64,000 nt of DNA from Clonostachys chloroleuca. Lineage: Eukaryota; Ascomycota; Sordariomycetes; Hypocreales; Bionectriaceae. The DNA is taken from the NCBI GenBank assembly GCA_037952775.1, contig JBANAY010000001.1, forward strand, positions 2,666,001-2,730,000. The letters run 5' to 3'. This document shows, piece after piece, positions 44,493 through 56,300 of the stretch. Each line of letters opens with the position of its first letter. Within the stretch, counting starts at the first letter, position 1. The translations under genes were made by a program, and so were the position numbers. The notes beneath the pieces were generated by a model, which saw only the letters and a list, made by a program, of their open reading frames with translations, searched no databases and was not told where the DNA came from.

Positions 44493-47462
44493 ATGTTGTC
44501 GAATCCTCTTCAACGATACTCTCCCTATCAAAACCTCAACCAGTCCCCCGTCGGCCCTAATGGGCAAACTCAACCGTCATCCCTAACACACCATGGCCTC
44601 GATTCACTCGGTCAGGCCACGCAATACAATCTTCAACTTCAGCAGCATGCTGCGATGCAGGATCCTCAACTGGCTAGAGTAGCACCACAGCCCAAACAGC
44701 GGCAACCGAGTTTTGGTTCCAGTGGGCGAGGGACCTCGGGGCAGGTCAGGCGAAGGATCAGTCGCGCCTGTGATCAATGCAATCAGCTAAGGACAAAATG
44801 TGATGGCCAACATCCTTGCGCCCATTGTCTTGGTGAGTAAAGTTAGCTTGGCTTTCCGGAGGATGGAATGGGCAACTGACTTGATAGAATTTGGGCTTGG
44901 TTGCGAATATGCTCGAGAAAGGAAGAAACGCGGAAAAGCGTCTCGGCGAGATCTGGCTGCCCAGGCCGCAGCTCGTGCTGCGGCAGAGTCAACTAACGGG
45001 CAGAGACGAGGCTCGAACAGTGGTGGCGATGGGTCTATGGAATCAGAAGTGCAGGCGAGCGTGGACTCAGTTTCGAAACGCACCGAAAACCAAAATCACG
45101 AGCTCAACCAGCATGAAGCGGATAACTCTGTGGATCAATTTGAAGAATCCGCCATGGCCGCAGCGTCCGCAACCGGAGTCGAAGATTCAATTCGCGTCGA
45201 TCATCATGGATTAGAAAATGGCCATGTGGACAACGCACAAGCGATCGATATGAACGGATTCGCAAACATGCCCCATGGTTTTGAAAGGCAAGATATCGGC
45301 GCACAGCTTATGGAAAGCCGCCCGTACGAAACCCATCAAGGCCATCCTCTTGCAGGTTATCAAGAATTACCTTTTCCCATGCAAGATCAAAGCCCTCCGA
45401 ACTTCCAAACGAATGGCGGATTTCGGATAGGGAACAGTCCCCTTGGAGGTTATGCGATTGGTAACGGGGCGCCATCTCCCGGCTGGGGTATACCTTTCTC
45501 ATCACCACCGGCGGCTGCGTTTGGCGGTAGTCGGGTTCACCAAGGCAGTTTCGATTCCACCCACCAGAATGGCCCAAGCATGCGGTATCCGGTTCTTGAA
45601 CCATTACTTCCACATCTCGGAAACATCTTGCCGATTTCACTGGCGTGCGATTTGATCGATTTGTACTTTGCTTCGTCCTCGTCTGCGAAAATGCACCCAA
45701 TGTCACCATATGTGCTGGGCTTCGTCTTCCGCAAGCGTGCTTTCTTGCACCCAATGCGCCCACGGAGGTGTCAACCTGCGCTTTTAGCCAGTATGCTGTG
45801 GGTTGCTGCTCAGACGAGTGATGCTTCTTTCTTAACCAGCATGCCTTCCTCCCGAAGCAAGACGTGTCAAAAGCTCTTGGAGCTCACGGTTGGCTTACTC
45901 AACCCTTTGATACACGTTTCTGCAGGCCAGCCTTCTCCAGGAACACATCCTGGCACCCAAGGGGCCGTGTCACTGGGTGGGCTCGGTGTCGCCCTGCCCG
46001 GTTCCATCAGTATGAGCGCTTTGACCGGTGAGTCTGGTGCATTTGGTGCTGCGGGTAGCCTGGACGATGTTATTACTTATATTCACTTGGCCACCGTCGT
46101 TTCTGCTAGTGAATATAAGGGCGCTAGTCTGAGGTGGTGGAACGCAGCATGGTCTCTTGCTCGAGAGTTGAAGCTTGGTCGTGAACTACCCCCGAGCGCA
46201 ATGCCCCTGAATTCTGACCAGGGAGACCTTGAGACGGATGGCTTGGATGAGCACGACCTTCATCGGAATAATTCGAATTTTGTCACTGAAGAAGAACGGG
46301 AAGAGCGGAGACGCATATGGTGGCTTGTCTACATTGTGGACAGACATTTGGCTCTCTGCTACAATCGCCCTTTATTTCTTCTTGACATCGAATGCGAAGG
46401 GCTCCTACAGCCACTAGACGATTCGGAATGGCAGAGGGGCGACTTCGGCAGCTCATGTAACGCCAAGATCGATCCCAATGTCCTCAATCCGATACCCGAA
46501 GGGTCAACTGCGGACTTGATCCGGCCACGTGGGCCAGGATTCGACTGCCGAGGGCATGGAATATTTGGCTATTTCTTGCCGCTTATGACGATTCTCGGTG
46601 AAATTGTTGATTTGCATCATGCGAGGAATCACCCCCGTTTCGGAGTCGGATTTCGATCTAACGGCGAGTGGGACGAGCAAACGGCCGAAATTGCGCGTCA
46701 CCTGGAGATGTATGAGCAAACCCTGAAAGCGTTTGAGCAGCACAACCTGCCCAAATCTTGCGATGACAAGGGCGAATCTGGCCTCGGTCATCATGAGGAT
46801 ATGGCCGGTGCGAGTGTAGAAGCATCAACCCCTTCTGTCAAATCAGTTCACACAAGCTCGTCTGGCCGGATGACGGAGAGTGATATTCAAACTCGTATCG
46901 TCATTGCATATGGCACCCACGTGATGCATGTTTTACACATTCTACTTGCAGGAAAATGGGACCCTATTAACCTAATAGATGATGAAGATCTCTGGATCTC
47001 TTCACAAGGCTTCATCACGGCTACTAGTCATGCCGTATCAGCGGCTGATGCTATCAGCCATATATTGGAATTCGACCCTGGCCTGGAGTTCATGCCTTTC
47101 TTCTTCGGCATCTATTTGCTCCAAGGCTCTTTTCTTCTTCTCTTGATAGCAGACAAGTTACAACTTGATGCTTCGCCAAGCGTTGTCAGAGCTTGTGAGA
47201 CCATTGTCCGGGCGCACGAAGCTTGCGTTGTAACCCTAAGCACCGAGTACCAGGTAATTATGATCTTGGCTACTGCATTATCCATCCTGTTCGAATGATA
47301 AGCACTAACGCAGAGCAGCGAAACTTTAGTAAAGTAATGCGGAGCGCCTTAGCTCAAGTACGAGGTCGTGTACCGGAGGATCTCAACGAACAAAACCAAA
47401 GGCGGCGAGAATTGCTGGCATTATACCGATGGACTGGGGATGGTACTGGACTGGCTCTGTAA
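44493..47462 (+). CDS. xlnR: Xylanolytic/cellulolytic transcriptional activator XlnR/Xyr1
   Basis: XlnR (Xyr1 in Trichoderma) is the main activator of xylanase, cellulase and pentose-catabolism genes. Exons are 44493-44832, 44888-47253 and 47319-47462 (donors GTGAGT and GTAATT), giving 949 residues, the normal length. It starts with the diagnostic [14 protein letters not shown]. The Zn2Cys6 cluster crosses the first intron: [20 protein letters not shown], then [19 protein letters not shown]. The fungal-specific domain includes [36 protein letters not shown], and [20 protein letters not shown]. The C-terminus is STEYQ joined to [20 protein letters not shown] and ending [20 protein letters not shown], the strongly conserved activation/inducer-response region. 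All joins keep frame. The gene stands far from any hydrolase gene in this window, as usual for this regulator. Confidence 0.97.
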
Positions 47463-49152
47463 ATGAAGAGAAGGAAAACGATACTGATTCAAGTGTTGGG
47501 CGTATTGGTTTGCGATCTGAAAGCATGGAGTTTGGACCCGGAGCTGCTCGTTTCTATTGTTGCTCTTCGTCAAGTCTCAAGACAGTGTCCCCAGTTTAAG
47601 CTTGGGCACAAGAAATGGTCAAATTTAAAAGCATGTTGAATATCTATACAGCATAGACCTGGTTCCTTTACCCAGGGCCTCCTCGTTTAGGCTTCCCTTC
47701 GGCCAACAGTGAAGTTCGATATCTTCCTTACTTCTTCTACGTTGTGAAAGCGAAAAGCGACATTTTTTTTCTCCAGGTGTAACAAGCTGTGTTACTTGCT
47801 TGGTTAATTGTATTTCTCATACAACAGCCGTCAAACACGTGCTCCTTGGATCCCGGGTGTGTGTCGAGGTGGGACGAGATTGTTGATGACGCATCGGAGG
47901 GAGCATGCGCAATGGCCTGCGCAGACTCCCAAGGTATATGGATATTGTCCTATCCGTCAGCTTGGGCAGACTATTTGCTAAAGAATTGGCTGATCCGAGG
48001 GCACAGAACTCCGCCTACTCCATCTTTTGCTGGATGTGGTTTGTGAAGCCTGGAAATATCTATTGGCCTACTGCCTTGTTTCCGCTCAAAGGTGGATGTG
48101 ACTTAGCTAGAAACCGATCCACGAGAGATAGCAGCGGTCTGCTCCCGTTCGCTTTATCAAGTCACGTTGCGCCTGAGTGTTCACACAATACACGCAACAA
48201 TAGGGACAATAGACAATAGCAGCAATCGGTTGGCCACGAGTGCTTGTCTGCCTGGAGAATCCACCTGCATTCATGACCCGAAGAAGAATCAGACCGAAGT
48301 CCAGATGATTATTTGTCGAATGATTCACAGCTGCATTCCAAGAAGTATAACTCTATTGTTGTGCTGCATAATTGATACATAGGTCTTTGGATATCGAACA
48401 CCAACTAACTCAAGAACAGTTGCTCGAAGTCAGAAAGCTGTTCTTCACCAACAGCTTCATCTCACTGAGAAACTACATCACACGGGGAGAGTTTCGCTGA
48501 CTCATTCATGCTATACTCCAATTGCTTGACACGGTCTCTGTATCCCTCGACTGTACGTTGGTCCGGTCGTGATTCAAGACCGGAATATCGAGTGTGAGTC
48601 GGAGCAGCCCAGTGGCTGATTCGCACTGACTGAGTGAGACTCCAGCAGCGGCTGTCCAACGACTCGGGCGGTTACTCACTCAGGAACCGTACGTTTTAGG
48701 TAATTACCTCCCCAGTAAAGCTTTCAACTCTTCCTTGTGGCATTTCCCGTGGCTTTCCCTACTGGGTTCATCACAGCGTGTCTGTCGAGTCCGCTCAGCA
48801 CACATCTGAATCACTCATAGAGTTGCCATTTAAGTCATTGAGCTACCCAAGCAGCCAAGACCCGGGTAGCCTTTGTCATGGTTGCGACTTGTTCCCCGAA
48901 TTGAGTGCCAGAAGCCAATTGCAAGACAACTGTTACCCATCTTGTTGGATTGCGAGCATCATTACTATCATTACTATCATTACTTACAAACCTCCCAATC
49001 AAGTATCACTAACAGGAAGATGAATCCAGGTCTGTGGTGTCGAACACGCCGATTATCGTTTGAAGCAACGGATTGAGAGTCGTCAACAACCGAGTCTCCT
49101 CATAGCCATATCACTTACTCATCCACCCGCTGGCACTTATACATATCCGAGA
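47463..49152. other. Intergenic region between xlnR and the bZIP gene
   Basis: About 1.7 kb without a supportable gene. It holds a short tandem repeat of ATTACTATC units (48961-48983). The end is probably the bZIP gene promoter. Confidence 0.45.
48961..48983. repeat. Nine-base tandem repeat (ATTACTATC units)
   Basis: Two full units and a partial third; minor slippage repeat. Confidence 0.6.
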
Positions 49153-50109
49153 ATGATGGCGTTTGTTTCTAAACAAGGCCAGAAGAGAAATGCCCCGTCG
49201 ACGGCAGTACCCGACGAAATACAGGGCAAACGGATCAAGACAGGAAGCGATCTGAGCAGAGACGTCTCGACAACCCTTTTGAAACTACCGATCCCCGGCA
49301 CTCCAATTCAGCCGCCCCATACACTGTCACTCCCTCTCACCCAGACGGCGATTGCCCCCTCTGACGATCCGGTGGGACTCACCTCCTCGATTTGCTCGCC
49401 GTACGGCCAATCCTACCACCGGCCAAAGGGGACGATCCCGCTCACGCAGATGGCGCGCTGCGGGCTCCGGATAGGCCCCATCGCCTTCGAGGACGCCAAG
49501 ATCTTCCTTCCGCCCGGCCTCGGCGCCCAGGACCAGCGCGAGATCAAGGACCGCTGGCAGAAGGAGCTCAAGCTCCAGGAGGACAACCCTCCCGCCCTGC
49601 CCCCCTCGCGGGTGGCCGCCTTACCGGCCAAGGCGACGGCGGGCGAGTACATCGAGGTGCCCGAGGGCGCGAGCGAGAAGGAGAAGGACCGCATCAGGCA
49701 GTACAACAACAAGATCGCCTCGGAGAGCCAGCGGATCGACCGCGAGAGGAACAACCAGGCGGCCAAGAAGAGCCGCGAGACCCGGCTCGAGGCGCTGCAC
49801 AACACCCGGCAGATCCTCAACAGGAAGTCGGCCGAGTGCGCGTGGCTGCGGCTCAAGCTCATCTCGCTGGGCGGCGACCCGACCGAGTGGGAGGCCATGG
49901 ACGAATTCATGAGGACGCGCATGGTCGAGAAGGTCGCGGAGCGCGTCACGGCGAGCGACCAGCGGCTCGCCGAGGATAAGAAGAAGGAGGAGCAGAGGAG
50001 ACGGGCGGAGAGGACCAAGGCGAGGCTCGAGGCCAAGGAGAACGCCGCCAACGCGAAGGCGTGGATACCGCAGTTGGCGGCGCCGCAGGCGAACACCCCC
50101 TGGGGCTAA
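49153..50109 (+). CDS. bZIP-like transcription factor
   Basis: Single-exon gene of about 318 residues; two consecutive ATGs (49153 and 49156) are the likely start, since the open frame further upstream has no ATG. The basic region DRERNNQAAKKSRETRLEAL (about 196-215) fits the bZIP signature N-x7-R (N200, R208), preceded by a long helix EKEKDRIRQYNNKIASESQR. The following zipper is short and poorly leucine-regular (ALHNTRQILNRKSAECAWL), so dimerisation may be weak or atypical. The C-terminal 60 residues are a charged Glu/Lys/Arg helix. The second half (from about 49420) is very GC-rich with near-exclusive C/G third positions, unlike the flanking DNA. Predicted to be nuclear; target genes are unknown. 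Confidence 0.75.
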   Translation: MMAFVSKQGQKRNAPSTAVPDEIQGKRIKTGSDLSRDVSTTLLKLPIPGTPIQPPHTLSLPLTQTAIAPSDDPVGLTSSICSPYGQSYHRPKGTIPLTQMARCGLRIGPIAFEDAKIFLPPGLGAQDQREIKDRWQKELKLQEDNPPALPPSRVAALPAKATAGEYIEVPEGASEKEKDRIRQYNNKIASESQRIDRERNNQAAKKSRETRLEALHNTRQILNRKSAECAWLRLKLISLGGDPTEWEAMDEFMRTRMVEKVAERVTASDQRLAEDKKKEEQRRRAERTKARLEAKENAANAKAWIPQLAAPQANTPWG

Positions 50110-50864
50110 GTCTTCTCTCTCATCCTTGACAGTATTTCCTGTATGAGCCCATACTGGAAGTATCTTTATCGATCATCCTTAGGTTTGGGGGACGTTTGAT
50201 GCTGGAGTGGGTGCCAGGTTTTCTGCCTGCGCATTCTGCTCAAACCTCTCCTCTCTTCCAAATCCGGTCGTTTTTTGATAGTTTGTTTCCGTTATCCAAA
50301 CATTTGATTATTTTGTCTGTCGCAATCACAAAGCTCTTCTTGTTCTGTCTACGGGAGGGTTTCTCGGTTAAAACCGGTCAAAGGGAGGGGTTTCGCACGG
50401 GAAGGAGTTTTGGTATCTGAGTTTCTTCACCGCTTTCGTCAATCTAGGGGTTTGGTCTTTGCTTTTCACTTCCCCTTCGTCAAGCTGGCATGGAGAAAAA
50501 GGGGAGGTACGTTCTGAGGAATATCATGATTATGAGGGAAACGTTTGTCTCGGGGTTTATTGTTTGCTGCTGGGCTTGCCGTTCCCTTAGAGGGAAGCCA
50601 GGAGTTCAACTCTCAAGTAGTTGACCAATTTACGGATTATATCATGCAATTGGCACGGGATCCTTGTTGAAATGTATGAATGTATGTGTATGTAAATTGG
50701 TTTCATCCATCTGCCATGATCTCATGAGTTGCTTGCTTGCGTGCTAATGCGTCTTTCCGTAACTGCAATGAAAACAGCCATCCATCTATGAAAATCCCGT
50801 ACTCCAAACCTGCTGAAACGAGCCATCTATATCCGCGGATTGCCCCTCCAAACACCCCGATTAC
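50110..50864. other. Spacer between the convergent bZIP and guanine deaminase genes
   Basis: About 0.75 kb of AT-rich 3' flanking DNA; no supportable gene was seen. Confidence 0.5.
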
Positions 50865-52387
50865 TTATTTGGTCTGACGGTCACTTCCCCGTCGTGAATG
50901 CACCAGTCGTCCCTTGACCCAGACCTTCTTGGTGTTACGATCATCTCCGCCGTACAGCCACTTGGCCATCCTCTCCTCCCAGTCCTCCCAGCCAAACAGG
51001 TCGACATTGCTGTCCTCACTCTCACCCTCACCCTCGCCGTCCTCTCCCTCCCCTGAGCCGACGGTCCGCATCCCAATCAGCTGCGCGTCCCAGTGTTTCC
51101 CCTCCTCAAACCCCCCAATCTTGTCCTCCAGCCCCACGCAGATGGCTCCCCCCTCGTGGCTAGGTACAGCACCTCGTCCACCGTTAGCTTGTGCCCGTCA
51201 CCCCTCTCCTCGCCCATGGCCACGTGCCGGCTCACCAGCGCGGCCTGCCTCGCCGCCTCGAGCACCGACGAGCTGTACCCGCCGCTCATGTCCGTCCCAA
51301 GCCCGACCTCGATCCCCTTCCCCCACAGCCACCGCACCCTCGCCGCGCCGCTCGTCAGCGAGCTGTTGCTGCACGCGCAGTGCGAGACCTTGGCCCCGCG
51401 CGCCGCCACGACGTCCGCCTCGGCGTCGGTCAGGTGCACCGCGTGCGCCAGGATGGTGCGCGGCGTCAGCAGGCCGTGCCGGTCGTACACGTCCGCGTAC
51501 GACGTCGATTCGGGGAACATGCTCGCGACCAGGGCGATCTCCCCCTTGTTCTCCGAGACGTGCGTCTGGACGGGCAGGTCGTGCTTGCGCTGGAGGGCAG
51601 AGAGGTGGTGCATGGCCTCGCTGGTGCACGAGGGCGCGAAGCGCGGGGTCACGATGGGCGAGACGATGTCGTATCCCGGGTCGGCGCTCTGGATGTGCTG
51701 GATCGTCTCCTCGGTGAGCTCAGCGGACGCCTGGGCCGACGCGTCCCGGTAGTAGTCTGGACAGAGGTCGGGGTTGTCCATGGAGACGCGGCCGACGAAG
51801 GCACGCTGTCCCATCTTGAGGCACAGATCTGCCAGCAGGTTTGTTGCGGCGACGTCTGTAGTGGCGTAGTAGGCGGCCGTTGTGGTCCCATGGGCCAGTG
51901 TCCGGCGAACGCAGGCCGAGTAGACTCTCCGAGCCTTGTTAAGGTCCTTGAGGCTCGACTCGAGCGGGAAGGTGTACTTCTCCAACCAGTCGAGGAGGGT
52001 AGTCTTACCAAAGATGCCGACGTTGGGGTACTGGGAGGCATGAACATGTGTATCTAGGATTGTCTGATTAGCACAACGAACCCAACGTGTGATAGATGGA
52101 TAGACTTCGGCATCGTACTCACCAATGAGTCCAGGGAAGAAGAACTGGCCCTCGGTAGAGAGGTGCCGGTCGACTGAGGCCGCATCCCAGCCGAGATCCT
52201 TGAGCGTTTCTTCCACAGTATCGCTCCCGCTCTTCTCAACCTTGGCAATGACACCATTTTCATCGACATAAACAGCAGTGTCATGCATGTACTCGAGCTC
52301 GGCACGGCTCTTGCTGTGTACAAAGGTGCCCAAGAAGACCTGCCGGTTCGCACCGTCCAGGACCTGCGAAGGGGACATCGTGGTCAC
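50865..52387 (-). CDS. gud1: Guanine deaminase, with one apparent frameshift
   Basis: Guanine deaminase converts guanine to xanthine in purine salvage and catabolism, using a zinc ion in an amidohydrolase barrel. On the minus strand exons are 52387-52123 and 52053-50865 (donor GTGAGT). The intron separates FFPGLI from DTHVHASQYPNVG, whose two His bind the metal. Further family motifs are THVSENKGEI, ILAHAVHLTDAEADV, SHCACSNSSL and GLGTDMSGGYSSSVLEAA, with the last metal-binding Asp. After KLTVDEVLYLATRG the frame breaks; one extra base in the six-base C run at 51148-51153 restores GAICVGLEDKIGGFEEGKHW and an end at VWVKGRLVHSRRGS. The repaired length is 484 residues. Exon 2 is strongly GC-rich. 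Identity is clear; the frameshift is probably a sequencing artefact. Confidence 0.9.
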
Positions 52388-53355
52388 TCTACTCTTATCG
52401 CGTTTGTCAAGAGGCAGATATGCAGATCATTCACTAAACAGCGTAGATGAACTTTAATGCAAAACCAAATGCGAGGTTTCGGTTCAAGTGATCAAAAAGA
52501 GCGAGTGTGTTGGGTGAGTGAGGAAGTTGGCCTAGAGGCTCAACTGGCAGGTCAAACTAGCACTGTTTGCTCACTGCTGTCGTCCACTAACTACCAACTA
52601 AAAGTCAGCGAGTCTAGCAGGCTCTCGGGATCTGCAGGCTGTTTCCCACAAGGCCTAAAGCCTTCTTCGAGATGCAATGAAGAAAGAGAACGAGGGAAAG
52701 AGGCAAAGTGTCCCGAAGGCTCGGGCAGAGAACTATGTCTTATATGCATGCATCCATATGCAATCTAATCTTGCATTCCTATCGTCATCCCCCACGCTGC
52801 CCGAATCTGCTCTGGTGATTGGCTTGCGCCTGTCTGTTGGAGGCGGGGATCGCCGCCAGCCGATCCGATCTTGCAGAGTGTGATTAGGAGCAACAACACT
52901 GATGAGTTATTAATCGACCAGATCCGGGCTATTCAGATCCGATGTGGCTAGATATAGACTATGGCAGTGAAGCAGGGTTGCGTGTGCTTATATTTATTCA
53001 AAGTCGGCATACAAGAGCATCGTCACCGGCAGTAAGTTGGTGCAACATGACCAAAGTTCACGTACTGTATCTCTATTTGCGTTACAAAGCACGCCGCTCT
53101 ACTCGAAAATATTAAAAAGGTGACAAGGGAATCTACATAATCTGCGTTAAACCGACAAGCCATTCCCATATCTGTGATATCTCTTCTTGCGTCGCCCATT
53201 CACTAAATGATTGATTGAATGGAAGCCCTGACCAGACATAACAAGGCCTCCATCCTCTCTAATATATATTTCATGACCGCACTTGCTCATTTTCTATCCC
53301 CTTCTTTGCTTAGCTTTTTGTTTTCTTTTTACTTTTTTTCTCTTTCGGTGCCTGC
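52388..53355. other. Intergenic region upstream of guanine deaminase and downstream of fas1
   Basis: About 1 kb between two same-strand genes; it should contain the guanine deaminase promoter and the fas1 3' UTR (T-rich at 53290-53345). No supportable gene was seen. Confidence 0.5.
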
Positions 53356-56300
53356 TTAAGCAGCAGCGCCGGGGCCCTCATAGTGGCCATTGGAGCCGCT
53401 CTCACTGTCGCCAGTACCATTCACCTCCTCCTGAGCGTACTTGTCCCAGTTGGCCAGGACGTTGGCAATCTTGGGCGAGTTGGTCAGCTTGTAGACATCC
53501 TCAAAGTACTCCTTGGTCAGGGCAAATGGCTTGGCAGTGACGTTGGGGATGTACTTTCCAACAAGCTTGGATGGGTCGATGGTAGTCTTGTTGATCTTCT
53601 TCATCAAGAAGGATCGGAAAGGCTTGACACCAGATCGCAAGAAAGTGGAGTGGAAGGGGACGTCAATGCCACGGAGAGGGATGGTAGCGAATCCACGCTC
53701 CAGTTCCAGGGGCCTAGGCTTCTTGAGCGTAGCCTCGGCACATCCGCGGATGATTTCTCGAAGGGCACCCTTGGCCTCTTCGATGTTGCTTCTCATCTCC
53801 TCGATATCAATCTGCTGCTTCTTGAGGAAGTTGGTCACACCAGCCAGTGTATCCAGGGCCCTCAGATCACCAGCACACACGTACTGCATGTTGACAATGT
53901 TGTAGTTGACGATCTCAAGGAGCCAGCCAGTCTCATCTGCAATGTTGTCGACAACAAACTGCAGTGCCTCTTCAGTGAATGTCTTTGAGATGCGGCTGGG
54001 GTTCACAGCACACATGGAGTAGTTGGAGCGGCCAGCAGCATCACGCTCGACAGCGACTTGCATGGTCAATCCACGGTAGAACACAACCGACACCAAACTC
54101 TCGATAGGCATGACCTCGGCCAAAGCCGCGAGGGCAGAGTACTCTCCCAAAGAGTGACCAGCAAAAGTACTATCTCTGGGGACAAGACCCTTCGATTTCA
54201 TATCCTCGAAACTGGCCTTCTCCATCAGGGTAAGGGCTGGTTGCGTGAACTGGGTGGCAGACAGCAGACCAGTTGGTGATCGGTATGTGTAGGAAGTAGT
54301 GTTCTCATCGATTTCCTTGAAAATCTTCTCGGACTTGACAGAGCCATCAGCAGCGACAGTTTCGAAGGTCATCGCCATGTAGTTCTGCCGGATAGCTTTG
54401 CCTCGAGGACCACCAAAGTGAATGGTCAGCTCCTTGGGGTTGTTCTTCACAATGTTGGTAATAGAGAAACCTAGTGATGCAAAGTTAGCGACCTGCTCGG
54501 CATCTTAAGCACTTTGTTATTGACAGCCAACTTACCATAGTTGTCCATGAGGTAGGTATCGGCACGATCCCAAACTTCCTTGGCCACAGGGCTGCTGGCA
54601 TAGAGCTCCATACCCATACCCTGTTCCTGAGAACCCTGACCGGTGAACACGTAAGCAGTCACAGGCTGCTCAACCTCAGCTTCACCCAGAAGAACCTTCT
54701 CCTCTGTCTCCTTGTTGCTGGCCTCAACCTTGATGATCTTTCGGCCTGAAACCATACCAGTGTGCTGGAGCTTAACCTGGATATCATCGTTGGGAAGAAC
54801 CATGCCTACCAAAGAGGCGTGGAAGCTTCGCACACGACCAATATTGTTCTCTGCAGCCCAAGTTTCAACAAGGCTGCGGACTGCAGCGCTCGAGTACATG
54901 CCGTGGGTAATTGTGCCAGGCAGGTCAGCGTAACTTGAGAAGACACGAGAGACGTGAATGGGGTTGTAGTCTCCAGAGACACGGGCATAGATCTCGTTCG
55001 AGGTAGGAGCACGGAGCTGCAGAGGAGACTTGCCGCTGAGGGGAATGGGGTTCTCAAAGTTGATAGGTTGATCAAGAGTAGAACCGTTGCGGGTCAGGTA
55101 ATCAATGACTGGGTTGCCGTGGGACTCGCCAGCCTCATAGTCAACACTAGCGACCTGGATGACCTCCTTGGTAGGAAGCTCAAGGAGAACCTGACCACGA
55201 GTCTCAACACTGCTAAAGACACTCTTGTTCTTGAAGCGGACCAAGCTCTGCAAGCGGAAGGTCAATGTCTGACCAAGAAGTTCAATCTCGGTAGGGATTT
55301 CATCTGCGTTGAACCACTGCTTTGACTTCAGGACAGCAACGTCACGAGTTGTCGCGAGATGAACTTGCATGGGGGTCTCAGTCTTGCGTTGGAAGGTGTT
55401 TTCATAGTCGGTGTAGGCGCCTCTGTACAAGAATTGAGAAGTGACTTCCATGACAGGCGAACCATCACGTGAAAGGGTACCGCAGACCTCAACCATCTTG
55501 CCAGATTCCTGGTTAATGATGGCATTGATCTGTGCAGTGGTCGAGACCACATCGCCCTTCTTGAGAGGCTCAGCACCGTGAAGCATACGGAACTCGTTGG
55601 AAAGATGGACAAGCTTGAGAAGATCGCCATCAATTGTGCGAGGGAAGATAGGCTTGGTGATAGCCTTCCAGCCAATCACAATGGCGAAGTCCATAGGAGC
55701 GAAGACGGTCTTGCCAGGTCGGTCAACGAAAGCCTCACCAGTGTTGCCGACAGCATGGACGAAGTCGTTGATGGCCTCAGTAGTGATAGTAGTCTTGCCA
55801 CCGTCGAACTGGCTGGTGACAAGGGCGTCCAGGTCGAGCTCATCATTGCCAAACCAAGCTCGCCAGTAGAACTCCTTGATGCGATCATTTCGGCCTTCCA
55901 TGACCTCGTGAATCGGAGCATAACCAGCCTCGGGCAAGTACTTGAACTTGAGGGGAAGAGATGCTGGCTCACCAAGGGCGGTGGTATCCTTGATCAAATT
56001 GACAGTGATCTCGTTCGAGCCAGTGAGCTTGACTTCAATAACATCAACGTACTGGTTGTGTCTGGGCTGCTCCTTGACAACGATAGTAGTCTTAGCAGGA
56101 TCGTTGGGATACTGGATCTCAACGAACAAACCCCTCGAGGGAGCGAAAATACGTCGCAAGGGATTGGTTTGGAACTTCTTGCCCTGGACAATGACCTCAG
56201 ACATGATCATGGCATGTCTCCAGTTGCGGTTAGGGCCGGCAAGGAGAGCAAGCCACTGGTCGGTTGGAGGGATGGTAGCATTAACTGAGTTGGAAATGCG

